A stretch of 64,000 nt of DNA from Mangrovibacterium sp041596335 (lineage in GTDB: Bacteria > Bacteroidota > Bacteroidia > Bacteroidales > Prolixibacteraceae). A model generated the notes under the pieces. That model did not search any database and was not told where the DNA came from. It worked only from the letters and a program-made list of their open reading frames with translations. Shown here in pieces: positions 53,941 through 62,015 of this stretch (positions are counted from its first letter, which is position 1; each line of letters starts with the position of its first letter). The translations under genes and the position numbers were made by a program. The stretch covers positions 6,455-70,454 of the forward strand of contig NZ_JBFHIT010000025.1 in the NCBI RefSeq assembly GCF_041596335.1, read 5' to 3'.

Positions 53941-55224
53941 TTAACGATAAATATAGTAAAATACGACGGAAAGGATCAATCCGGAAACTATCAGCACCAG
54001 AAAATTCATCATCAACACTTTACGCGATGTCTTGCTGACCAACCCCCAGGCATAGATCATTTTCATGACATTGTTACTGTTGGTCGCGTTAATCACCGCC
54101 AGTGCCACCATCATGCTCAACAAACCTGAATTTTGCTGCAACAAGTACAACAAAAACGGGTCTACATCGAACAATCCGACCACAAAGGCCAGTCCGGCAA
54201 CACCACTACTCCCGTATTGCTCCATCACGAACTGCGTGATCAATCCAAAACCAACAAACAAAACTCCAAAAATTGTCGCTGTCTTCAACTCCAGCGGGTT
54301 CTTGGTATCCAACGAGTCAATTACAGCGTGATCCGGATCGTCCGAACCGGGCTTTCGCAACACCAGCCGCGACAGGCCAAAAGCAATAAAAAACTGAAAC
54401 AGAAATGGCACAACCAGTAATTTGCCAATCGCGCCGTTAAAAACAAAAGCCAACACCAGCACCCGCAAATACATCATCCCATTGGCCAACAAAATAGCCG
54501 ATATGGATTGAATGCCGGTCCGCTCTGCTTTTTCCCTTCGCGCCAGGATAATTGTTGTGGCAGTGCTGCTATAAATGCCCCCAAGAAAACCAGTCAACAA
54601 AATGCCTGATTTCGGGAACACGAATTTTTTGATCAGATAACTAACATACGAAACACCTGAAACGACAACAATCGCCAGCCAAATCTGATAGGCCGAGACA
54701 GGAATAAATTCAGCCAGATCACTGGTTGGCAATAATGGTAAAATGATCCCTGCAAAAGCGATAAATTTGGCCAATGTGGTAAACTCCTCCTGCGATGCTT
54801 TTTCCGAAATCGTCCGAAACGTACTTTTCATCTCGGTCAAAATCAAGATCGCCACAACAAACGACAGAACCAACCAAATAGGCTGGGTATACACCATAAT
54901 GGGCAAACAAAAAGTGAGCAACGCAAGAACAGAGGAGGTTAAGCCGAAATCTTTCAGCAGTTTTATTTTTTGAAAATACTGGACACTAATTAGCAAACCT
55001 AGTATGGCGAAACCAATTAAGAACGGAATGTGACTAACCTGATCAAACAAATATAACACATAGCCGAGCAGGCCAATAAAAGCAAAGGTACGGTCGGTAC
55101 CAAAAAGCTCGTTGTCCTCCTGCTTCAAATGATGACGTCGCTGCCCCATCCCAATCAAAAGGGAAAACAATAACACGAATACAAAGTTGATAATCTCGGC
55201 AGGCAAATAGTTCTCCAGATCCAT
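53941..55224 (-). CDS. MgtC/SapB - DUF4010 membrane protein
   Basis: A 427-residue integral membrane protein with about twelve helices. Residues 1-140 are the MgtC/SapB-like part (FSLLIGMGQRRHHL ... FGTDRTFAFIGLLGYVLYLF), followed by the DUF4010 part (about 180-425) with GFLGGIYSSTATTIILARR and AINATNSNNVMKMIYAW. MgtC-type proteins modulate magnesium or phosphate homeostasis; the long fused type is uncharacterised. Confidence 0.88.
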   Translation of the reverse strand: MDLENYLPAEIINFVFVLLFSLLIGMGQRRHHLKQEDNELFGTDRTFAFIGLLGYVLYLFDQVSHIPFLIGFAILGLLISVQYFQKIKLLKDFGLTSSVLALLTFCLPIMVYTQPIWLVLSFVVAILILTEMKSTFRTISEKASQEEFTTLAKFIAFAGIILPLLPTSDLAEFIPVSAYQIWLAIVVVSGVSYVSYLIKKFVFPKSGILLTGFLGGIYSSTATTIILARREKAERTGIQSISAILLANGMMYLRVLVLAFVFNGAIGKLLVVPFLFQFFIAFGLSRLVLRKPGSDDPDHAVIDSLDTKNPLELKTATIFGVLFVGFGLITQFVMEQYGSSGVAGLAFVVGLFDVDPFLLYLLQQNSGLLSMMVALAVINATNSNNVMKMIYAWGLVSKTSRKVLMMNFLVLIVSGLILSVVFYYIYR

Positions 55225-55521
55225 TAGTCGGGCTTTTTAACAAAGATAGGTTTTAGGCCACCTGAAAGCAACAGTTCCACTCCCCAAACATATCCGAGCC
55301 TCCTTCCAGAACCGGCCTAAATGATTTTTCACTTTTTTGGGAGCCTCCCTTGCTCTATGGCTCAACCCCAAATATGCACCTCCAGACAATAAACGAATGC
55401 TTTTCTGCGGCGTTTCGTGCGGTTGTGTTTCACGGGCAAATTTCAAATCTCAGCCGTGAAAATATTTCTGCTTGATAACATAATCCCGGGGGGGGTACTT
55501 TTACGGGGTTCGCCTGATTAA
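55225..55521. other. Boundary of the accessory patch
   Basis: No gene is supported. A minus-strand frame at 55237-55446 has unusual composition and no family resemblance. An eight-G run at about 55488-55495 (CCCGGGGGGGGTAC) marks the junction with the toxin remnants. It may be a recombination scar. Confidence 0.35.
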
Positions 55522-56223
55522 CAATCAAAATTTGCTGGAGCTGCTGCTGCTTTTGCAAACTACCAGACCTGGGTTGGGCAATTTTCATCGGGTAGTAGTA
55601 CCATCAATAGTCAGTCAAGCCCGGAGAGGGCGAACACAATAGAACAATTGGCGGCTTACATGCTTAAGGTTGAGTCAATGGGTCTTGAGGGATGGATGAA
55701 TTTTCAAACAGCCAGCGGAAGTGATTATTACGTCGCAATCCAAAATGGACAGTGCCGATTATATAATTTTACGCCTTATGTTGCCAGTTCCCAAGGCGGT
55801 GGAGATTATTCACTTTTCTTTAATGGCGAGACTCTTTCTGTAATGCAGGGTGATAATACTATTTATTCGACAGCTGCTACTTCTGGGAAAGGAGAACATA
55901 TGAATAATCCGAATTCACAGAAAATATCTAATCTTGGTCCTATTCCAGAAGGAAACTACTTCTTTTATAACCATAAATGGAGTGAACAAACTAAGATTAG
56001 ACAGGTATATAATATCATCGCTAGAAATGGGGATTGGGTTGACTGGAATGTGCCGCTTAATTATATTAGCTGGAAAGGACCTCGCACATTAAGACATAGT
56101 TTTTATTTGCATGGTGGTTTTTGGCCTGGTTCAGCTGGCTGTATTGATGCTGGTGGTAATGTAGGAGATATTTACAATTACGTGAAAAATCAAGGTGTCA
56201 CTTACTTAAGGGTTCAATATTAG
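55522..56223 (+). pseudogene. 5'-truncated polymorphic toxin with Tlde1-like (DUF2778) L,D-transpeptidase/amidase tip
   Basis: After a stop at 55519, the frame reads as the C-terminal end of a large Rhs-like secreted protein. An Ala-rich stretch (FAGAAAAFANYQTWVGQF) and a linker lead to a toxin domain. The domain resembles DUF2778/Tlde1: LFFNGETLSVMQGDN, GPIPEGNYFFY, and the catalytic pattern LHGGFWPGSAGCIDAGG, with His at codon 56110, Ser at 56131 and Cys at 56140. Such effectors attack peptidoglycan peptides in competing cells. No start or delivery module remains; the first usable start is a TTG at 55648. An immunity-like gene follows after one base. Confidence 0.72.
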
Positions 56224-56224
56224 C

Positions 56225-56602
56225 ATGAGACAAATTCTAACAACAATTATTATACAAGTTATTTTTTACGTATTTATATTTTACCGAAATATGATACTTG
56301 AAGAATCACCTGTAATGAATGGAATCTTATATGGTCTGCTTATTTTGGGGCTGTCGTATTTTATATTCCATAGCTTCTATGCTAAAGCACATCGAATAAA
56401 AACGTATCTACTTAATTTATTTACTCTATTCGTGCTTTTGGAATTAATGAATTATTATAGCTATAAACAAGGAATGCTTCCTAAATACCATGATGTTCCA
56501 ACATTCTGGAGCTTTTCTATTGCTCTTATTGCAATAGCAATATATTTAGGCATACTGGCGTTTCTGGCGTATTTGATAAGAAAACTAAAGAAAGTTAAAT
56601 AG
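56225..56602 (+). CDS. Small membrane protein, probable immunity protein of the Tlde1-like toxin
   Basis: A 125-residue protein of four hydrophobic segments with a basic tail (YLIRKLKKVK). It begins one base after the toxin stop, the standard position of an immunity gene. Immunity to a peptidoglycan-directed toxin would need to act in the envelope, so a membrane protein fits. Base composition is AT-richer than neighbouring genes outside the patch. Not recognised by family. Confidence 0.6.
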   Translation: MRQILTTIIIQVIFYVFIFYRNMILEESPVMNGILYGLLILGLSYFIFHSFYAKAHRIKTYLLNLFTLFVLLELMNYYSYKQGMLPKYHDVPTFWSFSIALIAIAIYLGILAFLAYLIRKLKKVK

Positions 56603-56610
56603 AAATGAAG

Positions 56611-56635
56611 AGGGTGTCGATTGGCACCCTTTTTA
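56611..56635 (+). terminator. Hairpin terminator after the first toxin-immunity pair
   Basis: AGGGTG (56611-56616) and CACCCT (56625-56630) with an 8-base loop, followed by five T, nine bases after the stop. Confidence 0.7.
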
Positions 56636-56748
56636 TTTGCAGTATTTTGCTATTTCTTTTTTAGCAATGTCATATCCCAAATCTAAAGCTTTACGTAAAT
56701 CGCTACACCCTTTACCCGCTCTTCGGGATATGCCAAAAGCTGGTAATT
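56633..56748 (-). pseudogene. Possible 3' remnant of a minus-strand gene
   Basis: On the minus strand the frame reads QLPAFGISRRAGKGCSDLRK and continues ALDLGYDIAKKEIAKYCK to a TAA. The composition looks like coding sequence, but it joins the adjacent palindrome upstream and has no start. It may be the tail of a lost toxin or immunity gene. Not recognised. Confidence 0.25.
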
Positions 56749-56751
56749 GCT

Positions 56752-56798
56752 GGTCAGGATTTGTAATCCTGACCTTGTTAACACCGGATTTGCAATCC
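56752..56798. repeat. REP palindromes left of the transposase remnant
   Basis: GGTCAGGAT-TTGTA-ATCCTGACC (56752-56774) and GGATT-TGC-AATCC (56786-56798) are adjacent short palindromes. They resemble the elements mobilised by REP-associated tyrosine transposases. Confidence 0.65.
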
Positions 56799-56813
56799 AC
56801 ATATACCAAATAA

Positions 56814-56990
56814 ATTGTACCTTCACGCCTATGGGAATACGCAATAGAATATCGCCGGGAAGAAAAGATGCCTTATATCCACTTCAATCCGGTCAAGGCC
56901 GAGTTGGTGGCAAATCCCGAGGAATATCTATACAGTTCGGCCAGGGATTATGCGGGCGAAAAAGGATTAGTTAATATTGAATTTGTATGA
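56814..56990 (+). pseudogene. Fragment of a REP-associated tyrosine transposase (RAYT, Y1/IS200-like)
   Basis: The frame LWEYAIEYRREEKMPYIHFN followed by PVKAELVANPEEYLYSSARD ends at a TGA at 56988. The YIHFNPVKAELV and YLYSSARDY motifs are the classical C-terminal part of RAYT/Y1 transposases. Only about 58 codons remain and the HUH active site is missing, so the gene is dead. Palindromes lie on both sides. Confidence 0.8.
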
Positions 56991-57009
56991 CTGAGACTGT
57001 TTGTTTAAT

Positions 57010-57057
57010 CGGATTGCAAATCCGGGCTTACAAGGGATCGGATTATAAATCCGATCC
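57010..57057. repeat. REP palindromes right of the transposase remnant
   Basis: CGGATT-GCA-AATCCG (57010-57024) and GGATCGGATT-ATA-AATCCGATCC (57035-57057). The GGATT/AATCC core is shared with the left-hand palindromes, so they belong to one repeat family. Confidence 0.7.
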
Positions 57058-57079
57058 AGCCGCGTTGAACAATATTTGA

Positions 57080-57475
57080 GCACATCCGGAGGAGCAGGGG
57101 GTAGGACTATTAACAAAAGGTAGAGAACTTGTCGTGTGGGAATATTTAAGGCAAGCTAAATTCAACCGTTCATTATCTGGTAATTTTTCACAGCCAGTAA
57201 ATCATTCATTACGAGCATTAAAAAACACAGGTAGAGTACTTGGTTATACAGGTGTGGCTCTTTCAGGGGTTGATATGGCAGTAAATGGTGTTAATGTAAG
57301 TAATAGTCTAGACTTAATTATGGGAGGAGTTGCATTCGTACCTGGATTTGGTTGGGCAGTTTCTGGTCTATACTTTGTCGGAAACCTTGGATGGCAAGCA
57401 TATTCTGGAAATACAATTGGAGAATCCATTCAAAGCAATTTTACTGACCCTAATGCATCTTGGAAACCTTGGTAA
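57080..57475 (+). pseudogene. 5'-truncated C-terminal toxin module with hydrophobic glycine-rich segment
   Basis: An open frame of 131 codons after a TGA at 57077. It reads GLLTKGRELVVWEYLRQ, then two hydrophobic Gly/Ala/Val-rich stretches (VLGYTGVALSGVDMAVNGV and LIMGGVAFVPGFGWAVSGLYFV), and ends TDPNASWKPW. Such paired small hydrophobic segments are common in the tips of Rhs-type toxins that insert in membranes or carry a membrane-translocating part. The only start is a GTG at 57134. It is probably a displaced toxin tip; the activity is not known. Confidence 0.55.
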
Positions 57476-57485
57476 ATTAACAATT

Positions 57486-57893
57486 ATGAAGTTTTTTGAT
57501 TACTCATATTATCGAATATGTGATTTTTATAAAAAGAAGAAAGATTCATCAGCTGAGATGACGAGTTCTTTGGTTATTTCTTTAATGCAGTTTTTTACCG
57601 TTCTTGATTTGTTTATTCTCGTCCGAGTATTTTGGGAGTATCCAATTCCTGGCAATTTTTCAAAATACTGGTTTTTGCCTTTGATTATTATTTTTCCTAT
57701 AATCAATTGGAATAGATATGTGAAAGCTAAAAAGTACAGGGAATATAGAGGTGTTTGGAAAACGGAAACTGGGAAAGAAAAACGGAAGAAGGGCTGGCGT
57801 ATTATTCTTTATTTGATACTGTCTATTGCAATTCCAATACTGTATGGTATTATAAAGCAAAATTTGATAGAAGGAAAGAGTTTCTTTGGATAA
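57486..57893 (+). CDS. Small membrane protein, probable immunity protein of the second toxin tip
   Basis: A 135-residue protein starting 10 bases after the toxin-tip stop. Four hydrophobic segments alternate with very basic loops (YKKKK; KETGKEKRKKGWR-like region). It is strongly AT-rich. The toxin-then-membrane-protein order repeats that of the previous pair. An upstream in-frame ATG at 57330 would overlap the toxin frame and is less likely. Not recognised by family. Confidence 0.55.
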   Translation: MKFFDYSYYRICDFYKKKKDSSAEMTSSLVISLMQFFTVLDLFILVRVFWEYPIPGNFSKYWFLPLIIIFPIINWNRYVKAKKYREYRGVWKTETGKEKRKKGWRIILYLILSIAIPILYGIIKQNLIEGKSFFG

Positions 57894-57897
57894 GAGA

Positions 57898-58087
57898 AAC
57901 GCCGTTTAGCAGATGTATTGTACTGCTGCGTATTTTGCAATATATTGTTGTTAAAAATGTCTGCCGATAATTATTTTATCACTGATCAAAATGCTGTTCA
58001 AATTCCTTGCGGATCTCTTCAAACTCTTCGGGATTGCCGAAAAAATCAAATTGAAGTTGGCCGGGGATAGTGTCCTGTTCAAAAAAA
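57898..58087 (+). repeat. Direct repeat, copy 1 (190 bases)
   Basis: This segment matches 58146-58335 with four differences in 190 bases (about 98 percent). It carries a copy of the last third-of-a-domain of the adjacent minus-strand gene (FEQDTIPGQLQFDFFGNPEE and on to the stop) plus downstream sequence. The copies are 248 bases apart. Confidence 0.95.
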
Positions 58088-58094
58088 CCACCTA

Positions 58095-58126
58095 CCCCTC
58101 GTCTTAGCGCTAGCGGTGACGAGGGG
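58095..58126. repeat. Palindrome between the two direct repeats
   Basis: CCCCTCGTC (58095-58103) and GACGAGGGG (58118-58126) form a perfect 9-base stem; the loop contains TAGCGCTAGCG. It resembles a mobile palindromic (REP-like) element. Confidence 0.7.
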
Positions 58127-58145
58127 TTCGCTGTTGGGCGTTTGT

Positions 58146-58335
58146 AACGCCGTTTAGCAGATGTATTGTACTGCTGCGTATTTTGCAATATATTGCTGTT
58201 AAAAATGTCTGCCGATAATTATTTTATCACCGATCAAAATGCTGTTCAAATTCCTTGCGGATCTCTTCAAACTCTTCGGGATTGCCGAAAAAATCGAATT
58301 GAAATTGGCCGGGGATAGTGTCCTGTTCAAAAAAA
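58146..58335 (+). repeat. Direct repeat, copy 2 (190 bases)
   Basis: Second copy of the sequence at 57898-58087. It includes the intact 3' end of the gene at 58227-58769, so this is likely the original and copy 1 the duplicate. Confidence 0.95.
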
Positions 58336-58769
58336 ACAGAATCCGGCTGAAAATACAGACCGAAGCGCTGCATCATCTGCTCGTGCAATTTGTCGAAATC
58401 GGGGAATGAATTCTGAAACCCTGGCATCACAATCGAACTATCGCTGAATTGCTGGTCGAACTGACCAAAAAACTCTTTAGCTGATCCCGGGAAAAAATCG
58501 CCAAAAAATCCATCTGACTCATCCCCAAACGAACCTTTAAACATTTCCTCCATCTGTTTTTGAAGCTCGTTAAAAGTAGCCTGATTCAGGGTCGAATCCG
58601 ACGACCAACTTTTCACATACGTTGAATCGAACCGAATGAGATTCCCCTGCTCGTCGTACTCTCTGGTCACTTTTGATTGTTCATTTGGGCCAGCCGGGTC
58701 GCCTTTACTTTGCGCCTGCAACAACTGAGCTGAAAACACGATGATTACGAGCAATAAAAAATGTTTCAT
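58227..58769 (-). CDS. Secreted acidic protein of unknown function
   Basis: A 180-residue exported protein (signal peptide FLLLVIIVFSAQLLQA). The mature part is acidic and rich in Phe, Gln, Asp and Glu, with repeated short FF/DF motifs (GFFGDFFPGSAKEFFGQFDQQF; QFDFFGNPEEFEEI). No enzyme motif is seen. Its last 36 residues are also encoded in the upstream duplicate at 57979-58188, which continues into unrelated sequence and is a non-functional copy. Confidence 0.75.
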   Translation of the reverse strand: MKHFLLLVIIVFSAQLLQAQSKGDPAGPNEQSKVTREYDEQGNLIRFDSTYVKSWSSDSTLNQATFNELQKQMEEMFKGSFGDESDGFFGDFFPGSAKEFFGQFDQQFSDSSIVMPGFQNSFPDFDKLHEQMMQRFGLYFQPDSVFFEQDTIPGQFQFDFFGNPEEFEEIRKEFEQHFDR

Positions 58770-58897
58770 AACGTAGCTGAAATTAATTGTTGATTCTCTG
58801 ATTTAACGATATGGAATTAGTCTCTCACCCACAAATTTAACGCAACAAAGTGCAAATTTTTCTAAAAAATATTTAAACAATTTAATCTGCTGCCAAC

Positions 58898-58927
58898 AAA
58901 AATGGCCACCCGGAGGCAGCCATTTTT
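58898..58927 (-). terminator. Intrinsic terminator of ettA
   Basis: AAAAATGGC (58898-58906) and GCCATTTTT (58919-58927) form a perfect 9-base stem 20 bases past the ettA stop. Confidence 0.8.
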
Positions 58928-58946
58928 AAGATCATTCGCGATTGAT

Positions 58947-60632
58947 TTATTCAACCAACTTCTTGTATTTAATTCGGTGCGGGCCTTCATCGCCCAGACG
59001 TTTTTTCTTGTTTTCTTCGTATTCCGAATAGCTACCTTCGAAAAAGTACACGCGCGATTCGCCTTCGAATGCTAAAATGTGCGTGGCGATGCGATCCAGG
59101 AACCAACGGTCATGCGAGATCACTACGGCGCAACCGGCGAAGCTTTCCAAACCTTCTTCCAGGGCCCGAAGTGTGTTCACATCAATATCATTGGTCGGCT
59201 CATCAAGCAGCAACACGTTGCCTTCTTCTTTTAAAGCCATGGCCAAATGCAGACGGTTACGCTCACCGCCCGAAAGGATGCCACATTTTTTCTCCTGGTC
59301 GGAACCGGAAAAGTTGAAGCGCGAAACATAGGCGCGGGCATTCACCTGACGTCCACCAAGTGCAATCAGATCGTTTCCTCCGGAAATGACATCGTAAACC
59401 GACTTGTTGGCATCAATAGCCGCATGCGATTGATCGACATAAGCCAACTTCACGGTTTCGCCAACATCGAACGTTCCTTTGTCGGCCTGCAACTGTTTCA
59501 TGATCAACTTAAACAGGGTCGTTTTACCGGCGCCGTTTGGCCCAATTACACCAACGATACCGTTGGGTGGCAGCACAAAGTCCAGATCCTCGAACAGAAT
59601 ACGCTCGCCAAACGCCTTTGTAACACCATGCGCTTCAATCACATGCTGCCCCAATCGCGGTCCATTCGGAATATAAATCTCCAGCTTTTCTTCTTTTTGC
59701 TTCACATCTTCATTCAACAACTGGTCGTAAGCATTCAAACGGGCTTTCGCCTTGGCATGACGGGCCTTGGGAGCCATTTTTATCCACTCCAGCTCGCGCT
59801 CCAGCGTTTTACGGCGTTTCGATTGCTGCTTTTCTTCCATCGCCAGTCGCTTCGACTTCTGCTCCAACCAGGACGAATAGTTTCCTTTCCATGGAATTCC
59901 CTCACCACGATCCAACTCAAGAATCCATCCGGCTACATTGTCGAGGAAGTAGCGGTCGTGAGTGATACAGATAACCGTTCCTTTATATTGCTGCAGGTGC
60001 AACTCCAACCATTGTACCGACTCCGCATCCAAGTGGTTGGTTGGCTCATCGAGCAACAATACGTCAGGTTCTTTCAACAACAAACGGCACAAAGCTACCC
60101 GCCGCTGCTCACCACCAGACAATTCGCTCACTAACTGATCACTGGGCGGACAACGAAGCGCATCCATAGCCCGCTCCAGCTTTGCATCCAGATTCCACGC
60201 GTCGAAATGATCAATCTTATCCTGCAGTTTCGCTTGCTCATTAATCAGCGCATCCATTTTATCCGGATCTTCCAGAACGTCAGGGTCTGCAAATTTCAAG
60301 TTGACTTCTTCGTACGCCTTTAGTGCATCTACAATCTCCTGCACCCCTTCCTCTACAATTTGCTTCACTGTTTTTGTGGGATCAAGATGGGGTTCCTGTT
60401 CCAGATAGCCAACAGAATATCCGGGTGAAAAAACCAGCTCTCCCTGGTACGATTTTTCCAATCCTGCAATTATCTTCAACAAGGTCGACTTACCGGAACC
60501 GTTCAATCCGATGATTCCGATTTTTGCGCCTAAAAAGAAAGACAACGAGATGTCTTTAATGACTTGTTTCTGCGGTGGGTAAGTTTTACTTACCTTATAC
60601 ATCGAGAAAATAATCTTCTTATCGTCACTCAT
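58947..60632 (-). CDS. ettA: Energy-dependent translational throttle protein EttA (ABC-F ATPase)
   Basis: A 561-residue soluble protein with two ABC ATPase domains. The first has GLNGSGKSTLLK, LSGGEQRRVALCRLLL and LLLDEPTNHLD; the second has GPNGAGKTTLFK, LSGGERNRLHLAMAL and LLLDEPTNDID. The EttA arm and linker lie between (about 95-130 and 250-320, with KRRKTLERELEWIKMAPKAR). EttA binds the ribosomal E site and gates entry into elongation according to ATP/ADP. Length is near E. coli EttA (555). Confidence 0.96.
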   Translation of the reverse strand: MSDDKKIIFSMYKVSKTYPPQKQVIKDISLSFFLGAKIGIIGLNGSGKSTLLKIIAGLEKSYQGELVFSPGYSVGYLEQEPHLDPTKTVKQIVEEGVQEIVDALKAYEEVNLKFADPDVLEDPDKMDALINEQAKLQDKIDHFDAWNLDAKLERAMDALRCPPSDQLVSELSGGEQRRVALCRLLLKEPDVLLLDEPTNHLDAESVQWLELHLQQYKGTVICITHDRYFLDNVAGWILELDRGEGIPWKGNYSSWLEQKSKRLAMEEKQQSKRRKTLERELEWIKMAPKARHAKAKARLNAYDQLLNEDVKQKEEKLEIYIPNGPRLGQHVIEAHGVTKAFGERILFEDLDFVLPPNGIVGVIGPNGAGKTTLFKLIMKQLQADKGTFDVGETVKLAYVDQSHAAIDANKSVYDVISGGNDLIALGGRQVNARAYVSRFNFSGSDQEKKCGILSGGERNRLHLAMALKEEGNVLLLDEPTNDIDVNTLRALEEGLESFAGCAVVISHDRWFLDRIATHILAFEGESRVYFFEGSYSEYEENKKKRLGDEGPHRIKYKKLVE

Positions 60633-60767
60633 ACTACATTTATTATATTAATCACGATCAAAATGGGCTTTCAAACTAGCTAACCCAAATTATTGGTTAG
60701 CAAAAGTAATGCATTTTAAGTCTTATTATCCATACTTTTATAATGGTAATTCTAAAAATGCAGCGCT

Positions 60768-61133
60768 TTGAAAATTTTAGTGGTGGATGATAATCCTATC
60801 AATCAGAAATTTGTACAATATTCACTTCGTAATGCTCACATTGTTGACACTGCAAATGATGGAGAAGAAGCGGTTATGAAAGCCTCCGCTAACACTTACG
60901 ATCTGATTATAATGGATCTGTCGATGCCCATTATGGATGGAGCTGAAGCCACTTTACGTATACGCCAACTCGAATGCGAGCCCAACCGACAAACACCAAT
61001 AGTCGTATTCACTACCAGCAATATGGAAAACGACCGGGAAAGATGCATGAAATACGGAGCTAACGACTACCTGATAAAACCAATTCGCGCAGCAAAGCTC
61101 ATGGAACAGGTTGCGCTATACTCCGGCCAATAA
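60768..61133 (+). CDS. Single-domain response regulator (CheY-like receiver)
   Basis: A 121-residue receiver domain. It begins KILVVDDNPINQKF with the acidic pair, has the phosphoacceptor aspartate in DLIIMDLSMPIMDG, the switch threonine in VVFTTSN and the lysine in DYLIKPIRA. There is no output domain and no kinase next to it. The coding frame has to start at a TTG (60768), because no ATG or GTG fits before the first beta strand. Confidence 0.88.
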   Translation: MKILVVDDNPINQKFVQYSLRNAHIVDTANDGEEAVMKASANTYDLIIMDLSMPIMDGAEATLRIRQLECEPNRQTPIVVFTTSNMENDRERCMKYGANDYLIKPIRAAKLMEQVALYSGQ

Positions 61134-61152
61134 CATCACAGCCTTCAAATCT

Positions 61153-61896
61153 TTAAATATCAACCCCCTGCGATTTCAAAAACTGCAATAGTTTAGCTGA
61201 AAAGTGAAGATTGTCTGCTTTTTTATATCGCACATCAGTAAAAACCTGCGCCAAATTTTCCTTACCATTCTCGGCCACAAAGCGCGCTGAACTTTCCAGT
61301 GCTTCCTTTTCACTGAAGATCTCATTAATACGTTGCTCGGTGTTGGGTGAATAGCATTCATCATGAACGATCGCATCCAATGGAAGCCGATCGGTTAAAG
61401 GTGGATTTTGATCGGGATAGCCCACCGTTATTGCAGTTACGGGAATTACGCCATTCGGCAGTTTCAATACTTCGCTTATTTCGGGAGCGTTATAAAGCGC
61501 GGTTCCCAAATAGCAAATTCCCAATCCTTCCGATTCAGCAGCCAAACAAATGTTTTGGGCAAATAACGAAGCATCAACCACGGAATTCAGGATCCACAGA
61601 AAATTATCGTATCCCGCATCGGCCTTACGCAACTCACACCAACGATTAAAGCGATTCAGATCGGCACAAATCGTCAACAACACCGGGGCTTCTTTAACGA
61701 TCGGCTGATTAAAATGAAGCGGCGCCATGCTTGCCTTTTTCTCTTCATCGCGAGTTACAACCACGCTGTACAATTGCATATTCCCGGTTGTTGATGCCCG
61801 TGTTCCGGCTTCTAGAATTTGACTTAAAAGTTCATCGGCAATTGGTAATGACTTATACTTCCGGATGGAGCGGTGTTCAACTATCGTTTTTATCAT
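61153..61896 (-). CDS. Nitroreductase family flavoprotein
   Basis: A 247-residue FMN-dependent oxidoreductase. It has the family start VEHRSIRKYKSLPI (FMN phosphate-binding RSIRKY), GTRASTTGNMQLY and SEGLGICYLGTALYN near the flavin. It resembles NfsA/FRP-type NADPH nitroreductases, which reduce nitro compounds, quinones or flavins. The ATG at 61896 is chosen because the motif begins six residues on; an upstream ATG at 61920 would add eight residues. Confidence 0.9.
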   Translation of the reverse strand: MIKTIVEHRSIRKYKSLPIADELLSQILEAGTRASTTGNMQLYSVVVTRDEEKKASMAPLHFNQPIVKEAPVLLTICADLNRFNRWCELRKADAGYDNFLWILNSVVDASLFAQNICLAAESEGLGICYLGTALYNAPEISEVLKLPNGVIPVTAITVGYPDQNPPLTDRLPLDAIVHDECYSPNTEQRINEIFSEKEALESSARFVAENGKENLAQVFTDVRYKKADNLHFSAKLLQFLKSQGVDI

Positions 61897-61917
61897 AGGG
61901 CTTTCTATTTTATGGCG

Positions 61918-61925
61918 CAAAGTTA
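61918..61925 (-). promoter_or_regulatory. -7 promoter element of the nitroreductase gene
   Basis: On the minus strand this reads TAACTTTG, an exact TAnnTTTG match, with a TTTG 23 bases upstream (61949-61952). It is 21 bases before the start codon. Confidence 0.6.
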
Positions 61926-61969
61926 AACGGTTGCCCCGAAACTGAAAACAAATTCAGAAACTCCTATAA

Positions 61970-62000
61970 AAAACAAAAGGGAGGCTTTAAACCTCCCTTT
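61970..62000 (-). terminator. Intrinsic terminator of the type IX cargo gene
   Basis: AAAGGGAGG (61976-61984) and CCTCCCTTT (61992-62000) form a perfect 9-base stem, with a T-rich run on the minus strand side. Confidence 0.85.
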
Positions 62001-62015
62001 GCTCTCTTTACATTC

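Noticed and set aside
55237..55446. Minus-strand 69-residue frame at the edge of the toxin patch
   Set aside because: Composition is odd, there is no ribosome site and no family resemblance; it is treated as junction DNA.
57979..58188. 69-residue minus-strand frame in the duplicated region
   Set aside because: Its second half is the copied end of the secreted-protein gene, and the first half is palindrome-derived sequence; it is a duplication product, not a gene.
59247..60134. Long plus-strand open frame (295 codons) opposite ettA
   Set aside because: It is fully antisense to a clear ABC-F gene and has no start signal or family motif.
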